A stretch of 64,000 nt of DNA from Craurococcus roseus (GCF_039523795.1 NZ_BAAAFZ010000047.1:1-64000); one strand, 5' to 3'; positions 1 to 8,223 are shown, counted from the first letter of the stretch. Notes: generated from the sequence alone by a model not told the origin. Made by a program: numbers and translations.

Positions 1-372
1 GCGGAGCGCGTCCCACGGTCGCGGCTTCCATCCCACCTGCCGAAGCAGTGCTAACACGACGATACAGCGCGGACCCGCAACAACTGACCTCAATACGGAC
101 CGCGCGTCTACTTTCCTCTACCAGCACATACAATTCGAGCACACCATCAGGAAAAAACCGCTTGCGGGCGGAAGTGTCGTGACAGATGCTGGCTCAGGCC
201 ATTGCACAAGATATTACCAGAGATTGAGGCGCTTCGATCGTTTTCGCGCGGCATGGCCGGAGGAGCTGAGACTAGCTTCGGCGCGCCTGCGGCGCGGTAC
301 CACAACGAAGTCGTGCGGGGCGATGGGGGATGCGACACCGATCCTGGGCGGCCTAAACGTCAGGGCAAGCAC
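1..372. other. No gene recognised; 5' flank of TAXI gene
   Basis: This stretch holds no open reading frame that resembles a known protein. Base composition between about 100 and 200 is more AT-rich than the rest of the window, as expected for a promoter region, but I cannot name a specific -35/-10 pair. The reading frame of the downstream solute-binding protein is open back to 202. Its secretion signal, however, only begins at the ATG at 373, so the upstream 57 codons are judged non-coding. Confidence 0.4.
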
Positions 373-1440
373 ATGAGCACGAGGCGCGCGGCTGGAGTCG
401 GCCTCTTCGGTCTTCTCACAAGCTTTGTACAACCACCCAGTCCTGCCGCCGCGCAGCCCCGCGCCGACCGGCCGGTGAACAGGTCAGACACGGCCGCCAA
501 GAACAGGCTCAACGCCTGGACGGTGGGGTTGGCAGGCGGCTTGCTCGAAGGGGCGCCGATCCGCTTCGCCACCGAGATCGCCCGCGTGGTGGACGAAGGC
601 GATGCCCTCCACGTCCTCCCCATCGTCACACGCGGGCCGGCGGAGAATGTCGAGGCGCTGCTGTATCTGCGCGGCGTCGACGCGGCGATCATCAACGCCG
701 ATGCGCTCGAGCAATTCCGCACCCTGGTCCCGAACATCGACCAACGCATCAACTACGTCCTCAACCTCTTCCCTTCAGAACTGCACATTCTCGTCCGTCC
801 CGAGATCCAGTCCCTCGCCGACCTCAAAGGAAAAAGGATCAACTTCAACACGCCCGGCACCACAGCAGCCTATTCGGGCCCGTTGATCTTCAATCGGCTC
901 AAGCTCGACGTGGAGAAGACCTTCATTCCGCACCCAGCCGCGATCGAGCAGATGCGCAAGGGTGAGGGCGGCATGGCTGGCGTCGTGTTCATCACGTCGA
1001 AGCCGGTCGACGCGTTCCTGCGCGGGCGTTGGGACCCCGGCTTCAAGTTCCTGCCCGTGGGGATCGAGGACGGCGATTTCTACACGACCTACCTCCCCTC
1101 GGCCCTGACCTCGAAGGATTATCCGCAACTCGTCCCGGAGGGCCAGGAAGTCCAGACCATCTCGGTGCCCACCATTCTCGCCGCCTACAACTGGCCGAAG
1201 GGCTCGGACCGCTACGCCCGGGTCGCGCGCTTGGTGGACCATCTGTTCAGCCGGCTCGATCAGTTGCGCACGCCGGGCTTCCATCCCGCTTGGCGCGACG
1301 TGAACATCGTGGCGGAGGTGCCGGGTCTGAGACGGTTCGCCCCGGCGCAGGAGTGGATCGACCGCAACGCCCCCGACCGTCCGCAACGCGCATCCGGTGC
1401 GGCGGCCTCCGGCGCGCCCACGGGAGGGCCGCAGCGTTGA
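373..1440 (+). CDS. TAXI-family TRAP-type solute-binding protein
   Basis: This predicted 355-residue periplasmic binding protein begins with a signal peptide (MSTRRAAGVGLFGLL, cleavage near the AAAQP stretch at about residue 28). The body has the TAXI-family (TRAP-associated extracytoplasmic immunogenic) pattern: a 'GGLLEGAPIRFATEIARVV' segment near the mature N-terminus, 'LRGVDAAIINADAL', and 'SLADLKGKRINFNTPGT' in the ligand-cleft region. TAXI proteins normally deliver small organic acids or amino acids to a fused DctQM membrane permease, but no TRAP permease gene lies in this window, so it is an orphan here. The ATG at 373 is preferred over 202 because it opens directly into the signal peptide. 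The ligand cannot be inferred. The DsrE-like secreted protein starts 29 bases downstream and may be cotranscribed. Confidence 0.75.
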   Translation: MSTRRAAGVGLFGLLTSFVQPPSPAAAQPRADRPVNRSDTAAKNRLNAWTVGLAGGLLEGAPIRFATEIARVVDEGDALHVLPIVTRGPAENVEALLYLRGVDAAIINADALEQFRTLVPNIDQRINYVLNLFPSELHILVRPEIQSLADLKGKRINFNTPGTTAAYSGPLIFNRLKLDVEKTFIPHPAAIEQMRKGEGGMAGVVFITSKPVDAFLRGRWDPGFKFLPVGIEDGDFYTTYLPSALTSKDYPQLVPEGQEVQTISVPTILAAYNWPKGSDRYARVARLVDHLFSRLDQLRTPGFHPAWRDVNIVAEVPGLRRFAPAQEWIDRNAPDRPQRASGAAASGAPTGGPQR

Positions 1441-1469
1441 ACGCCCCCTCTCAACTCCGGAGCAGCCCC

Positions 1470-1964
1470 ATGACCAGCCATCCCGGCTTGACCGCCCTCC
1501 TGCTCGCCTCGCTGGCGGCGATGCCCGTTCTCACCTCTCCGGTTTGGGCGCAATCGTCGACCCCGTCTTCCTCGCGTCAGCATATGGGCGAGAGGAAACA
1601 GCACCGCGTCGTCATCCAGGTGAGCGAGAACGACCCGAAGATCATGAATTTGGCGCTCAACAACGCCGAGAACCTGGCGAAATTCTACGAGCAGTCGGGC
1701 GAGGCAGCGCAGATCGAGATCGTCGCCTATGGACCTGGGCTCAACATGGTCCGCAGCGACACCTCGCCGGTGAAGGATCGCCTCGCCGCGCTGGTCGGCA
1801 GGCCGCAGCCGATCACCTTCACAGGCTGCGGCAACACGATGAGCGCGCAGTCGAAGCAGGAAGGCAAGGACATCAGCCTGCTGCCCGAGACGAATCTGGT
1901 TCCCACCGGCATCGGCCGTATAGTGCAATTGCAGGAGCAGGGGTGGACCTACATCCGTCCATAG
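1470..1964 (+). CDS. Secreted DsrE/DsrF-like family protein
   Basis: This 164-residue protein has an N-terminal signal peptide (hydrophobic TALLLASLAAMPVLTSPVWAQ, cleavage after about residue 24). The remainder resembles the DsrE/DsrF-like fold: 'RVVIQVSENDPKIMNLALNNAEN' at the start of the domain and 'IEIVAYGPGLNMVRSD' in the middle. It keeps one cysteine in 'FTGCGNTM' near residue 120, the position where secreted DsrE-like proteins usually carry a single Cys. Family members are linked to sulfur relay, but the periplasmic branch has no established reaction. It lies 29 bp after the TAXI gene and 2 bp before a small Cys-rich secreted protein, so the three probably form one transcript concerned with the periplasm. 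The function is inferred only from the fold. Confidence 0.65.
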   Translation: MTSHPGLTALLLASLAAMPVLTSPVWAQSSTPSSSRQHMGERKQHRVVIQVSENDPKIMNLALNNAENLAKFYEQSGEAAQIEIVAYGPGLNMVRSDTSPVKDRLAALVGRPQPITFTGCGNTMSAQSKQEGKDISLLPETNLVPTGIGRIVQLQEQGWTYIRP

Positions 1965-1966
1965 CC

Positions 1967-2254
1967 ATGCGTCGTTCGGCACCCCTGGTGTGGCTTTTCG
2001 CTTCCGCTACTCTCGCCCTGGTCACGGCGGAACCCACGCACACGTTGGCGCAGACGCAGACCGAATGCGAGCCGAAGCGCCGATCCTGCATAGCCGAATG
2101 CCGCGCCCAGTATTTCAGCGTTGATCCGAAGCGCAGCGCGTGCATCGCCAACTGCGAGGCCGCGGCAAACAGATGCATGCGCGGGGGCACGACGCAGCGG
2201 CAAGAAGATCCACGAGCTTGCGCTGTGCCATGGTGTCTCCCTCAACAGTCGTGA
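1967..2254 (+). CDS. Small cysteine-rich secreted protein, unknown function
   Basis: I do not recognise this 95-residue protein. A hydrophobic leader (APLVWLFASATLALVTA) with a likely cleavage site near THTLAQ suggests export. The mature part is compact and cysteine-rich: eight cysteines, including two CxxxC-type pairs in 'CEPKRRSCIAECRAQ' and 'CIANCEAAANRC', which suggests disulfide bonds or metal binding. Only two bases separate its ATG from the stop of the DsrE-like gene, so cotranscription is very likely. The C-terminal 20 residues have a different composition, and the true end might lie slightly earlier if there is a sequence error. A periplasmic redox or metal-handling role together with the DsrE-like neighbour would fit but is inference. 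Confidence 0.5.
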   Translation: MRRSAPLVWLFASATLALVTAEPTHTLAQTQTECEPKRRSCIAECRAQYFSVDPKRSACIANCEAAANRCMRGGTTQRQEDPRACAVPWCLPQQS

Positions 2255-2417
2255 ACGGATTTGCAGCGCTTCGGCAGACGGGCTGGACCTCTCGGGAGGT
2301 GCGACCGCTCCGTGACAAAGGTTTCGGTCTGGGGAGGTTACGGCATTGCGTCCGTTCTGGGTGGGTTTAAGCTCGGGCCATTCCGATCCGCCCGCCGCAG
2401 ATCCGAGATCCGCCACG

Positions 2418-3395
2418 ATGCCGACCCGTCGCGCGCTCGTCGCCCTCCCCGCCGCGCTGGCCACGATGGCGGCGCTTCCCTCCCCTGGGAAGGCGGCGTC
2501 CTGGCCCGAGCGGCCGCTCCGCTGGCTCGTCGGCTTCCCGCCAGGCGGCGCGCCGGACCTCCTCACGCGCATCCTGGCGCAACGGTTGGAGGCGGAACTC
2601 GGCCAGCCCGTCGTGGTGGAGAACCGGCCCGGTGCCGCCGGCAACCTCGCCGCCGCGGCGCTCGCCCGCGCCGCGCCGGACGGGCTTACCTTCGGCACGC
2701 TGTTCGCCGCCACGCTCGCGGTCAATCGGCACGTCTACCGCAGCCTTCCCTTCGATCCGCGGCGCGACTTCGCCCTCATCAGCGAGTTCGCGCGCTTCCC
2801 TTCCGCGGTTATGGTGCATCCCTCCGTCCCGGTTTCGAGCGTCGCCGAGCTCGGCGCTTGGATGAGGGCGCAAGCCGCGCCCCCGATCTGCGCCACGCCG
2901 GGCGCGGGCGTCATCCCCCACCTCGCGACCGAGATGCTGCTCCGGCGGCTGGAAACGCGCTGCGAACTGGTCCACTACCGCGGCAACCCCGACGCGCTGC
3001 GTGACTTGGCGGCCGGGCGCGCGCAGGTGATGGTGGATGCGTTTCCGACCGCGCTGCCCTTGGTGCGGGACGGCCGCGCCCGTGCGGTGGCGGTCACCAG
3101 CCCCCGCCGTTCGCCGCTGACGCCGGATCTCCCGGCGGTCGCAGAGACCCTGCCGGGCTTCGAGACGGCGTCGTGGCTCGCCGTCGGCGCCCCTGCGGGC
3201 CTGCCCGAGGCTGTCGCCGCGCGCTTGAGCGCCGCCGTGATGGCCGCAACCCGCGATCCGGACACCGCGCGGCGCTTCGCCACCCTGGGGGCCGAAGCCA
3301 TCGGCTCGACGCGTGAAGAGCTTGCGACACGCGTCGCGGCCGAGGACGAGCGCTGGGGCGAGCTGGTCCGCGCCGCGGGCATCACCGCCGACTAG
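2418..3395 (+). CDS. Bug/TctC-family tripartite tricarboxylate transporter receptor
   Basis: This 325-residue periplasmic binding protein starts MPTRRALVALPAALATMAALP, a Tat-like twin-Arg signal sequence. The mature part begins with the hallmark 'WPERPLRWLVGFPPGGAPDLL', followed by 'GQPVVVENRPGAAGN', both diagnostic of the Bug (Bordetella uptake gene) receptors. Such proteins bind carboxylates or related anions, and many genomes, especially Acetobacteraceae and Burkholderiales, carry dozens of orphans without TctA/TctB permeases, as here. The ATG at 2418 is chosen because it opens directly into the signal peptide; the frame is open upstream to 2346 without a leader. A 163-bp gap separates it from the preceding small gene, so it probably has its own promoter. 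The ligand is unknown. Confidence 0.85.
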   Translation: MPTRRALVALPAALATMAALPSPGKAASWPERPLRWLVGFPPGGAPDLLTRILAQRLEAELGQPVVVENRPGAAGNLAAAALARAAPDGLTFGTLFAATLAVNRHVYRSLPFDPRRDFALISEFARFPSAVMVHPSVPVSSVAELGAWMRAQAAPPICATPGAGVIPHLATEMLLRRLETRCELVHYRGNPDALRDLAAGRAQVMVDAFPTALPLVRDGRARAVAVTSPRRSPLTPDLPAVAETLPGFETASWLAVGAPAGLPEAVAARLSAAVMAATRDPDTARRFATLGAEAIGSTREELATRVAAEDERWGELVRAAGITAD

Positions 3396-3722
3396 CACCG
3401 CGTTGGCGCGCCGTCACCGGACGAGGTCCTGAGCCAAGTGCCGCGGCGCGGGCAGCGGGGCGGCGAGCGAGCGCGTGGCGGCACGCCGTTGCGGGACGGC
3501 GCCCGCCTACTCGCCGCCCCGCTCGCCGGGGGTTTGTTGGGAGCGTACCTGCCCGCGACTTTCACTTCGACCGACTGCCCGGCTCCGGTGCCGCCCGGCC
3601 AAGCGGTGGCAACAGCGGCGGCCGGCGCCATCCTGCCGGCGTACAGCCACCAGAACGCGGACCGCCGCGCCGTCCCGACCAGCATTTCCCGAGGCGGCTG
3701 CAGGGCGGAGGCGTTCGCAAGC
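3396..3722. other. Intergenic, no gene recognised
   Basis: This stretch separates the 3' end of the Bug receptor gene from the convergent 3' end of the broken ribokinase-family gene. Frames are open on both strands because of the high GC, but none gives a recognisable protein, signal peptide or ribosome-binding site. I see no clear terminator with a T-run. Confidence 0.4.
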
Positions 3723-4623
3723 TCAAGCCGAAAAGCGGAGGAACGCTTCCGTCTCGGCGGCGCCGGGCATCGCAGCCGCGGCGCCCGGGCGGGTGCAGGC
3801 GATCGCGGCCGCCGCCGCGGCGCGCAGCATCGCCCCCTCCAAAGGCGCGCCCGCTTCCAGCGCCGCGGCCAGCACGCCGCACCAGCAATCGCCGGCGCCG
3901 GTCGTGTCGATTGCCGCGACGGGGAAGGCGGGCACGCGCGCGGTCCCGGCCGCGGTCGCCGCCTCCGGCCCCTGCCTCGCCGCGCGTCACAGCCACATCC
4001 GGCCCGCCGCCGAGCGCCGCCCGCAAAGCCGCCGCGTCGGCTCCGCAGCCGAACCGCGCCGCGAGCCAAGCGGCCTCGTGCTCGTTCGCCACCAGCAGAT
4101 CCACCGCCTGCAACGCGCCGTCCGGCAGCGAACCCGGAGGGGCCAAGTTCAGCACCGACCGAGACCCGCGGGTCCGCGCCCGGGCGATCAGGCGCGCGGT
4201 TTCCGCCGGCGACACCTCCATCTGCAACAGCAGCACGGTTCCCGGGTCCAGCGCGGCGTCTTCCACCTGCACCGCGCGGGCGAGCGCGTTCGCGCCCGAG
4301 GCCACCGCTATCTGGTTGCGCCCCGCCGGATCGACGCAGACGGCCGCGCAGCCCGTCGGCGCGCCCAGCGCCGCCACGCGCGAAAGATCGACCCCCGCCG
4401 CCCTCGAAGCCGAAAGGGCGACATCCGCCAGCGGGTCGCGCCCGACCGCCCCCGCCAGAGCCAGCCGCGCCCCGTCCCGCGCGGCGGCCACGGCTTGGTT
4501 CGCGCCCTTCCCGCCGGGCAGCGCCCGGTACGCTTCGCCGAGGACGGTGCGTCCGGGCGCCGGCAACTCCGGCAGGGCGAAGACGAGGTCGGCGTTGACG
4601 GAGCCGAAAACGAGTACAGGCAC
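3723..4623 (-). pseudogene. PfkB/ribokinase-family sugar kinase, frameshifted
   Basis: Reading the minus strand from the GTG at 4623, the protein begins VPVLVFGSVNADLVF and continues through 'ALPGGKGANQAVAAAR', both typical of ribokinase-like kinases. A perfect AGGAGGT sits seven bases before the GTG. The frame is good to about 'VAVTRGEAGA' near 3975, then becomes nonsense. The correct frame resumes one base later as 'VPAFPVAAIDTTGAGDC', which contains the ATP-binding/catalytic DTTGAGD signature, and runs to the stop at 3723. The total span is 901 bases, one more than 300 codons, so a single inserted base explains the break; removing the base at about 3973 restores the family frame. It could be a real recent mutation or a sequencing error. 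The substrate is likely a pentose or nucleoside-type sugar, but this is not determinable. Confidence 0.75.
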
Positions 4624-5046
4624 TCCGCACCTCCTTGCCCATGATCGCCAAACCACCGCATCGGCCACAGGGGTGCCGCGGCCGGAGGCGGAGCCGAGGG
4701 CGGCGAACGACGCCGGGCCGGAGTCCCGGAGGGCAATCCCTGGCGGTAGAGCGCACGATCGCCGCGGTCCCCCACGGGTGTCGCTCCGGCCGAAGAGCGC
4801 GCCCCGGAAGCAGGGGTAGTCCCTTCGGCTCGCCCGTTCCACAGACCGCCACCCACCTCGGCGGTCCCCTTCCACGATCCATCCGGGGCCCGTCGGCAGT
4901 CCGTGCACGACCGGCGGCGCGAACCGCAGGCTTGGCATGCCGACACGAGCGCGCGGCATGCGTTTTGCAAAGCCCTCGGCCGTTGAAACCGGGATGCGGT
5001 GCCATGGACGCAAGCGGCGCGGCGGCGGCCCCAAAAGCCGCGAGAG
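4624..5046. other. Intergenic, nothing recognised
   Basis: These roughly 420 bases lie upstream of the ribokinase-family gene and left of the IS5-disrupted fragment. No frame gives a convincing protein. The region presumably contained the promoter of the kinase gene. The sequence seems generally decayed, in line with the pseudogenes on both sides. Confidence 0.35.
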
Positions 5047-5217
5047 ATGATGCACTTCAACATGCGCTCCGATGCCAGGGGCGCCGCCCAGACTGCGCTC
5101 CACCTCGGCCTGCTCGCCGGTTGCGGCGCCCTGGTCGCCGCGGCGCCCGGCGCGTCCGCGCTGCCCGCGATGCGGTCCCGCGCCCGGGCGCATCCGGCAC
5201 ATGCCTTTCGGTATGAC
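5047..5217 (+). pseudogene. Possible desaturase-like N-terminal fragment cut by IS5
   Basis: The plus-strand frame here reads 'FNMRSDARGAAQTALHLGLLAGCGALVAAAPG' with a hydrophobic segment, reminiscent of the N-terminal part of membrane fatty-acid desaturase-like proteins (a 'RSDARG...LALHL...' pattern). It loses similarity before it meets the IS element at 5218. An alternative start with a different frame (MDASGAAAAPKAARDD at 5004) would fit as the true N-terminus if there is a frameshift between them. No continuation is found on the right side of the IS element, where a different gene remnant begins, so a deletion probably accompanied or followed insertion. The identification rests on weak, short resemblance and could be wrong. 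Confidence 0.25.
5213..5217. repeat. Target-site duplication, left copy (ATGAC)
   Basis: ATGAC immediately precedes the left inverted repeat of the IS5 element and is repeated at 6366-6370 immediately after the right inverted repeat. Five bases is somewhat unusual for IS5 subgroups, many of which give 2-4 bp or 8-9 bp, so part of the match could be chance. Confidence 0.65.
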
Positions 5218-6365
5218 GAGAGCTGTGCGCGGATGTGCTTGAGGCGACGCGGCGCGCTCTGATTCCATGATGCCGTCGGCAGGAGGTGGCGATGGCAAGG
5301 CGGCGGATCGGACAGGAGGACCTCATCGCGCGGCCGGAGCCGCGCGCGGCATCATCGCTGGCGGAGCTCGCGGCGCTGCTCGACTGGACTGAGGTCGACC
5401 GCCACCTCGCCGGCATCTCGGCCGCGGCGAAGGGCGAACTCGGCTGGCCGCCTTTGGCCCTGTTCCGCGCCCTGCTGCTGGCGACCTGGCACGACCTCTC
5501 CGACGTGCGGCTCGCCGAAGCGTTGGACGACCGCGCCAGCTTCCGCCGCTTTTGCGGCTTCGCCGCGCACGAGCCCACCCCCGAGCGCACCGCCTTCGTC
5601 CGCTTCCGGCGCGAGCTGGTCCGCCGCGGCCTGGACCGGGCGCTGTTCGAGGCGGTCACGCGCCAGCTGGAGGCCAAGGGCGTCGCGGTGCGCACGGGCA
5701 CGCTGGTGGACGCGACCCTGATCCCGTCGGCCAGTATCGGCGGCGACGGCGAGGCCCGCTGGGCCGGGCACCGCCGGCGCAGGCCCACCCACGGCTACAA
5801 GGCGCACGTGGCCGCCGACGAAGGCGCCGGCCTGGTCCGCGGCGTCGAGGTCACCACGGCCAATGTCCACGACGCCGCTATGCTGGATGCGGTGCTGCCG
5901 CCGGAGCCGGGCGACGTCTACGCCGACAGCGCCTTCACCGGCGCGCCCGCCGAGCGGGTGATCACCGCTTGCGGCGGCCGGCCGCGCACGGTGTGGACCG
6001 GCATCTGGGGCCGCGGGCCGGAGGCGCTCGATCGGCTGCACGCGCACAACGCCGCGGTGCGCCGCATCCGCTGCCGCATCGAGAAGGTGTTCGGCACCTG
6101 GAAGCGCAGCTACGGCCTGCGGCGGATGCGTTGGATCGGCCTGGCCAAGGCGGGGCTGCAAGTCAGGCTCGCGGCCATGGCCTACAACCTGCGGCGGACG
6201 CTCACCCTCCTGCACGCCGACGTGGCTTGATCGGGGAGGAGTCTGTCCAGACCGCGGCGATCGGCCCGCCGGCAGCCGAGACGAAGCCCCGGCACCGCAT
6301 CCAGCGCCTCAACGTCCCGGGAACGCGGAATGCGCAGCCTCCCAGACGCTCCGCGCACAGCTCTC
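5218..6365 (+). mobile_element. IS5-family insertion sequence with perfect 16-bp ends
   Basis: The element is 1,148 bp. Its left end GAGAGCTGTGCGCGGA (5218-5233) is the exact reverse complement of its right end (6350-6365). The pentamer ATGAC occurs directly outside both ends (5213-5217 and 6366-6370), as expected for a target-site duplication. A single transposase gene (5292-6230) fills it. The intact ends, the duplication and the full-length transposase suggest a recent insertion that may still be active. Confidence 0.9.
5292..6230 (+). CDS. IS5-family DDE transposase
   Basis: This 312-residue transposase cuts and rejoins the ends of its element. The N-terminal IS5-type domain ('LGWPPLALFRALLLATWHDLSD', 'FRRFCGF') is followed by the DDE catalytic core: first Asp in 'LVDATLIPS' at about 142, second Asp in 'DVYADSAFTG' at about 214, and Glu in 'RIEKVFGTWKR' at about 268. 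The substrate-binding 'THGYKAHVAADE' motif is intact. An AGGAGG ribosome-binding site at 5281 lies five bases before the chosen ATG at 5292; an in-frame GTG at 5286 overlaps that site and is less likely. No frameshift is present, so the enzyme is probably functional. Confidence 0.93.
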   Translation: MARRRIGQEDLIARPEPRAASSLAELAALLDWTEVDRHLAGISAAAKGELGWPPLALFRALLLATWHDLSDVRLAEALDDRASFRRFCGFAAHEPTPERTAFVRFRRELVRRGLDRALFEAVTRQLEAKGVAVRTGTLVDATLIPSASIGGDGEARWAGHRRRRPTHGYKAHVAADEGAGLVRGVEVTTANVHDAAMLDAVLPPEPGDVYADSAFTGAPAERVITACGGRPRTVWTGIWGRGPEALDRLHAHNAAVRRIRCRIEKVFGTWKRSYGLRRMRWIGLAKAGLQVRLAAMAYNLRRTLTLLHADVA

Positions 6366-6370
6366 ATGAC
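6366..6370. repeat. Target-site duplication, right copy (ATGAC)
   Basis: This is the second copy of the pentamer flanking the IS5-family element. It abuts the right inverted repeat exactly. Confidence 0.65.
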
Positions 6371-6611
6371 GCGCCCTGTTCGCCCCGTTGCGGCGCTGGC
6401 CGCGGCCGCCGCAACGCCCGAAGGCCCGGGAGCGGCGCCCGCGCCCCGCTTGTTTGGCAAGCCGAGCAGCCCCATAGACCCGGATGCCTGCCGCTTCCAC
6501 GGTCGCTGCCCGAGCGGGCGGGACCCGTGCCGCGCCGTGCCGCCGCCTTTGCGGCCGATGCCCGATGGCCGCCGCGTCGCCTGCCACTTCCCAGCCGGAG
6601 TCGCCGCATGA
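6371..6611 (+). pseudogene. 3' remnant of oligopeptide ABC transporter ATPase (OppF/DppF type)
   Basis: Only the C-terminal tail of the gene survives. The frame ending at 6611 reads 'RLFGKPSSPIDPDACRFHG' and then 'RCPSGRDPCRAVPPPLR' and 'GRRVACHFP', matching the cysteine-containing C-terminal extension of Opp/Dpp-type ATPases (PSPINPPxGCxFHxRCP...C...P...VACHF). The nucleotide-binding domain is absent: the IS5 element ends at 6365, and the preceding sequence is unrelated. The remnant's stop TGA overlaps the ATG of the atzG-like gene (ATGA at 6608-6611), showing that the transporter was once translationally coupled to the amidohydrolase cluster. Confidence 0.75.
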
Positions 6612-6829
6612 GCAGCACGCCTCCCGACCCCTCCGCCTTCGACGCCGAGGCCTACGCGCGCGCGGCCGCGGCGGCGCTCGGCCTGCCGCTCGACCCCCGC
6701 CACCGGCCCGGCGTCGCCGCGAACCTCCGCCTCGCGGCGCGTATGGCCGCCGCTGTGGAGGGCCTGCCGCTCGCGCCCGCCGACGAGCCGGCGCCGGTTT
6801 TCGTCGCCGGCCGGAACGCGCCCGGTTGA
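6608..6829 (+). CDS. AtzG-like small subunit (DUF4089)
   Basis: This 73-residue protein contains 'FDAEAYARAAAAALGLPLD' followed by 'PGVAANLRLAARMAAAVEGLPL', the pattern of DUF4089/AtzG. In the Pseudomonas cyanuric-acid pathway, AtzG is a small partner that binds and stabilises the amidase AtzE (1-carboxybiuret hydrolase). Its stop overlaps the TTG start of the adjacent amidase (TTGA at 6826-6829), consistent with a stoichiometric complex, and its own ATG overlaps the stop of the transporter remnant. No cyanuric acid hydrolase (AtzD) is in the window, so the natural substrate may be another carboxylated urea or amide. Confidence 0.75.
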   Translation: MSSTPPDPSAFDAEAYARAAAAALGLPLDPRHRPGVAANLRLAARMAAAVEGLPLAPADEPAPVFVAGRNAPG

Positions 6830-8220
6830 GCGCGGCGGAAACCGCGGCCGCCGTCCGCGCCGGACGCCGTTCCGCGATGGAGGTGGTCGAGTCCGCGCTG
6901 GCCGACATCGCCGTGCGCGACCGAACGCTCAACTGCTTCACCGCCGTCACCGCCGACCGCGCGCGGGCGGAGGCGGCGGCCGTGGACGCCGCGGTGGCCG
7001 CGGGGCGCGATCCCGGCCCGCTCGCCGGCGTGCCGGTGGCCGCGAAGAACCTGTTCGACATCGAGGGCCTGACCACCCTCGCGGGCTCCAAGATCGAGCG
7101 GGACAAGCCGGCGGCCGCGCGCGACACCTTCGTGCTTCGCCGGCTGCGCGCCGCGGGGGCCGTGCCGGTGGGCGCCCTCAACATGGACGAGTACGCCTAC
7201 GGCTTCACCACGGAAAACCATCATCATGGCCCGACGCGCAATCCGCACGACCCGGGACGCATCGCCGGCGGCTCCTCCGGCGGCTCCGCGGCCGCGGTCG
7301 CGGCGGGTCTGGTTCCCCTCTCGCTCGGCAGCGACACTAACGGCTCCATCCGCGTGCCAGCGTCGCTCTGCGGCGTCTTCGGCCTGAAGCCCACCTACGG
7401 CCGCCTGTCGCGGGGCGGCGCCTACCCCTTCGCCGCGTCCTTCGACCACGTAGGTCCCTTCGCGCGGAGCGCCGCCGACCTAGCCCTGGCCTACGACGCG
7501 GCGCAGGGCGCCGACCCGGACGACCCGGCGCAGCAATGGCGCGAGCCGGCGCCCGCTTCCCCGCTGCTCGACAGCGGCATCGGCGCGCTGCGGATCGCGG
7601 TGGCCGACGGTCACTTCGCCCGCAACGGCCACGGGGAAGCCTTCGCCGCCGTGGCCGCCGCGGCGCGCGCCCTCGGCGCCACGGCGCGGGTCGAGGTGCC
7701 GGAAGCGGCGCGCGGCCGGGCCGCCGCCTTCCTCATCACCATGGCCGAAGGCGGCAACCTGCACCTGCCCGACCTGCGGACCCGGCCAGACGACTTCGAC
7801 CCCATGACCCGCGACCGCTTCCTGGCCGGCGCGCTGCTGCCCGCGTCGTGGCTCCTGCAGGCCCAGCGCGTCCGCGCCGCGTACCGGGCGCGCGTGCTGC
7901 CGTTGTTCGAGGAATGGGATCTGCTCCTTACGCCGGCCACGCCCTACGTGGCGCCGCGCATCGGGCAGGACACCGTCGAGGTGGACGGCGAAGCGGTGCC
8001 CGTGCGACCCAATCTCGGCGTCTACACGCAACCGATCTCCTGCATCGGCCTGCCCGCCATGTCGGTCCCCCTGGTCGATCCGGGCGCCGCGGGCGCCCCC
8101 GGCGGCCTGCCGATCGGCTTGCAACTCGTCGCCGCCCCGTGGCGCGAGGACCTGCTCTTCCGCGCCGCCCGCGCCCTGGAGCGCGCCGGCGTCGCCGGTT
8201 CCCCAACCCCTCCGAGGTGA
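6826..8220 (+). CDS. AtzE-family amidohydrolase (amidase signature)
   Basis: This 464-residue amidase-signature enzyme has the Ser-cisSer-Lys triad: Lys in 'VPVAAKNLFD' at about residue 75, cis-Ser in 'GGSSGGSAAAVAAG' near 150, and the nucleophilic Ser in 'GSDTNGSIRVPAS' near 175. Overall sequence and the AtzG-like partner place it in the AtzE group, which hydrolyses 1-carboxybiuret; related HpxY-type enzymes act on oxalurate. It begins at a TTG that overlaps the AtzG stop by four bases, which is why no separate ribosome-binding site is seen. An AtzH/HpxZ-like gene follows three bases later. Loss of the upstream ABC ATPase suggests that the substrate, or a precursor, used to be imported by that transporter. 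Confidence 0.82.
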   Translation: MSAAETAAAVRAGRRSAMEVVESALADIAVRDRTLNCFTAVTADRARAEAAAVDAAVAAGRDPGPLAGVPVAAKNLFDIEGLTTLAGSKIERDKPAAARDTFVLRRLRAAGAVPVGALNMDEYAYGFTTENHHHGPTRNPHDPGRIAGGSSGGSAAAVAAGLVPLSLGSDTNGSIRVPASLCGVFGLKPTYGRLSRGGAYPFAASFDHVGPFARSAADLALAYDAAQGADPDDPAQQWREPAPASPLLDSGIGALRIAVADGHFARNGHGEAFAAVAAAARALGATARVEVPEAARGRAAAFLITMAEGGNLHLPDLRTRPDDFDPMTRDRFLAGALLPASWLLQAQRVRAAYRARVLPLFEEWDLLLTPATPYVAPRIGQDTVEVDGEAVPVRPNLGVYTQPISCIGLPAMSVPLVDPGAAGAPGGLPIGLQLVAAPWREDLLFRAARALERAGVAGSPTPPR

Positions 8221-8223
8221 ACC

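Noticed and set aside
4635..5216. 193-codon plus-strand frame between the ribokinase gene and IS5
   Set aside because: Composition is dominated by Arg, Pro, Gly and Ala with no family resemblance; a hydrophobic fragment in another frame is more protein-like.
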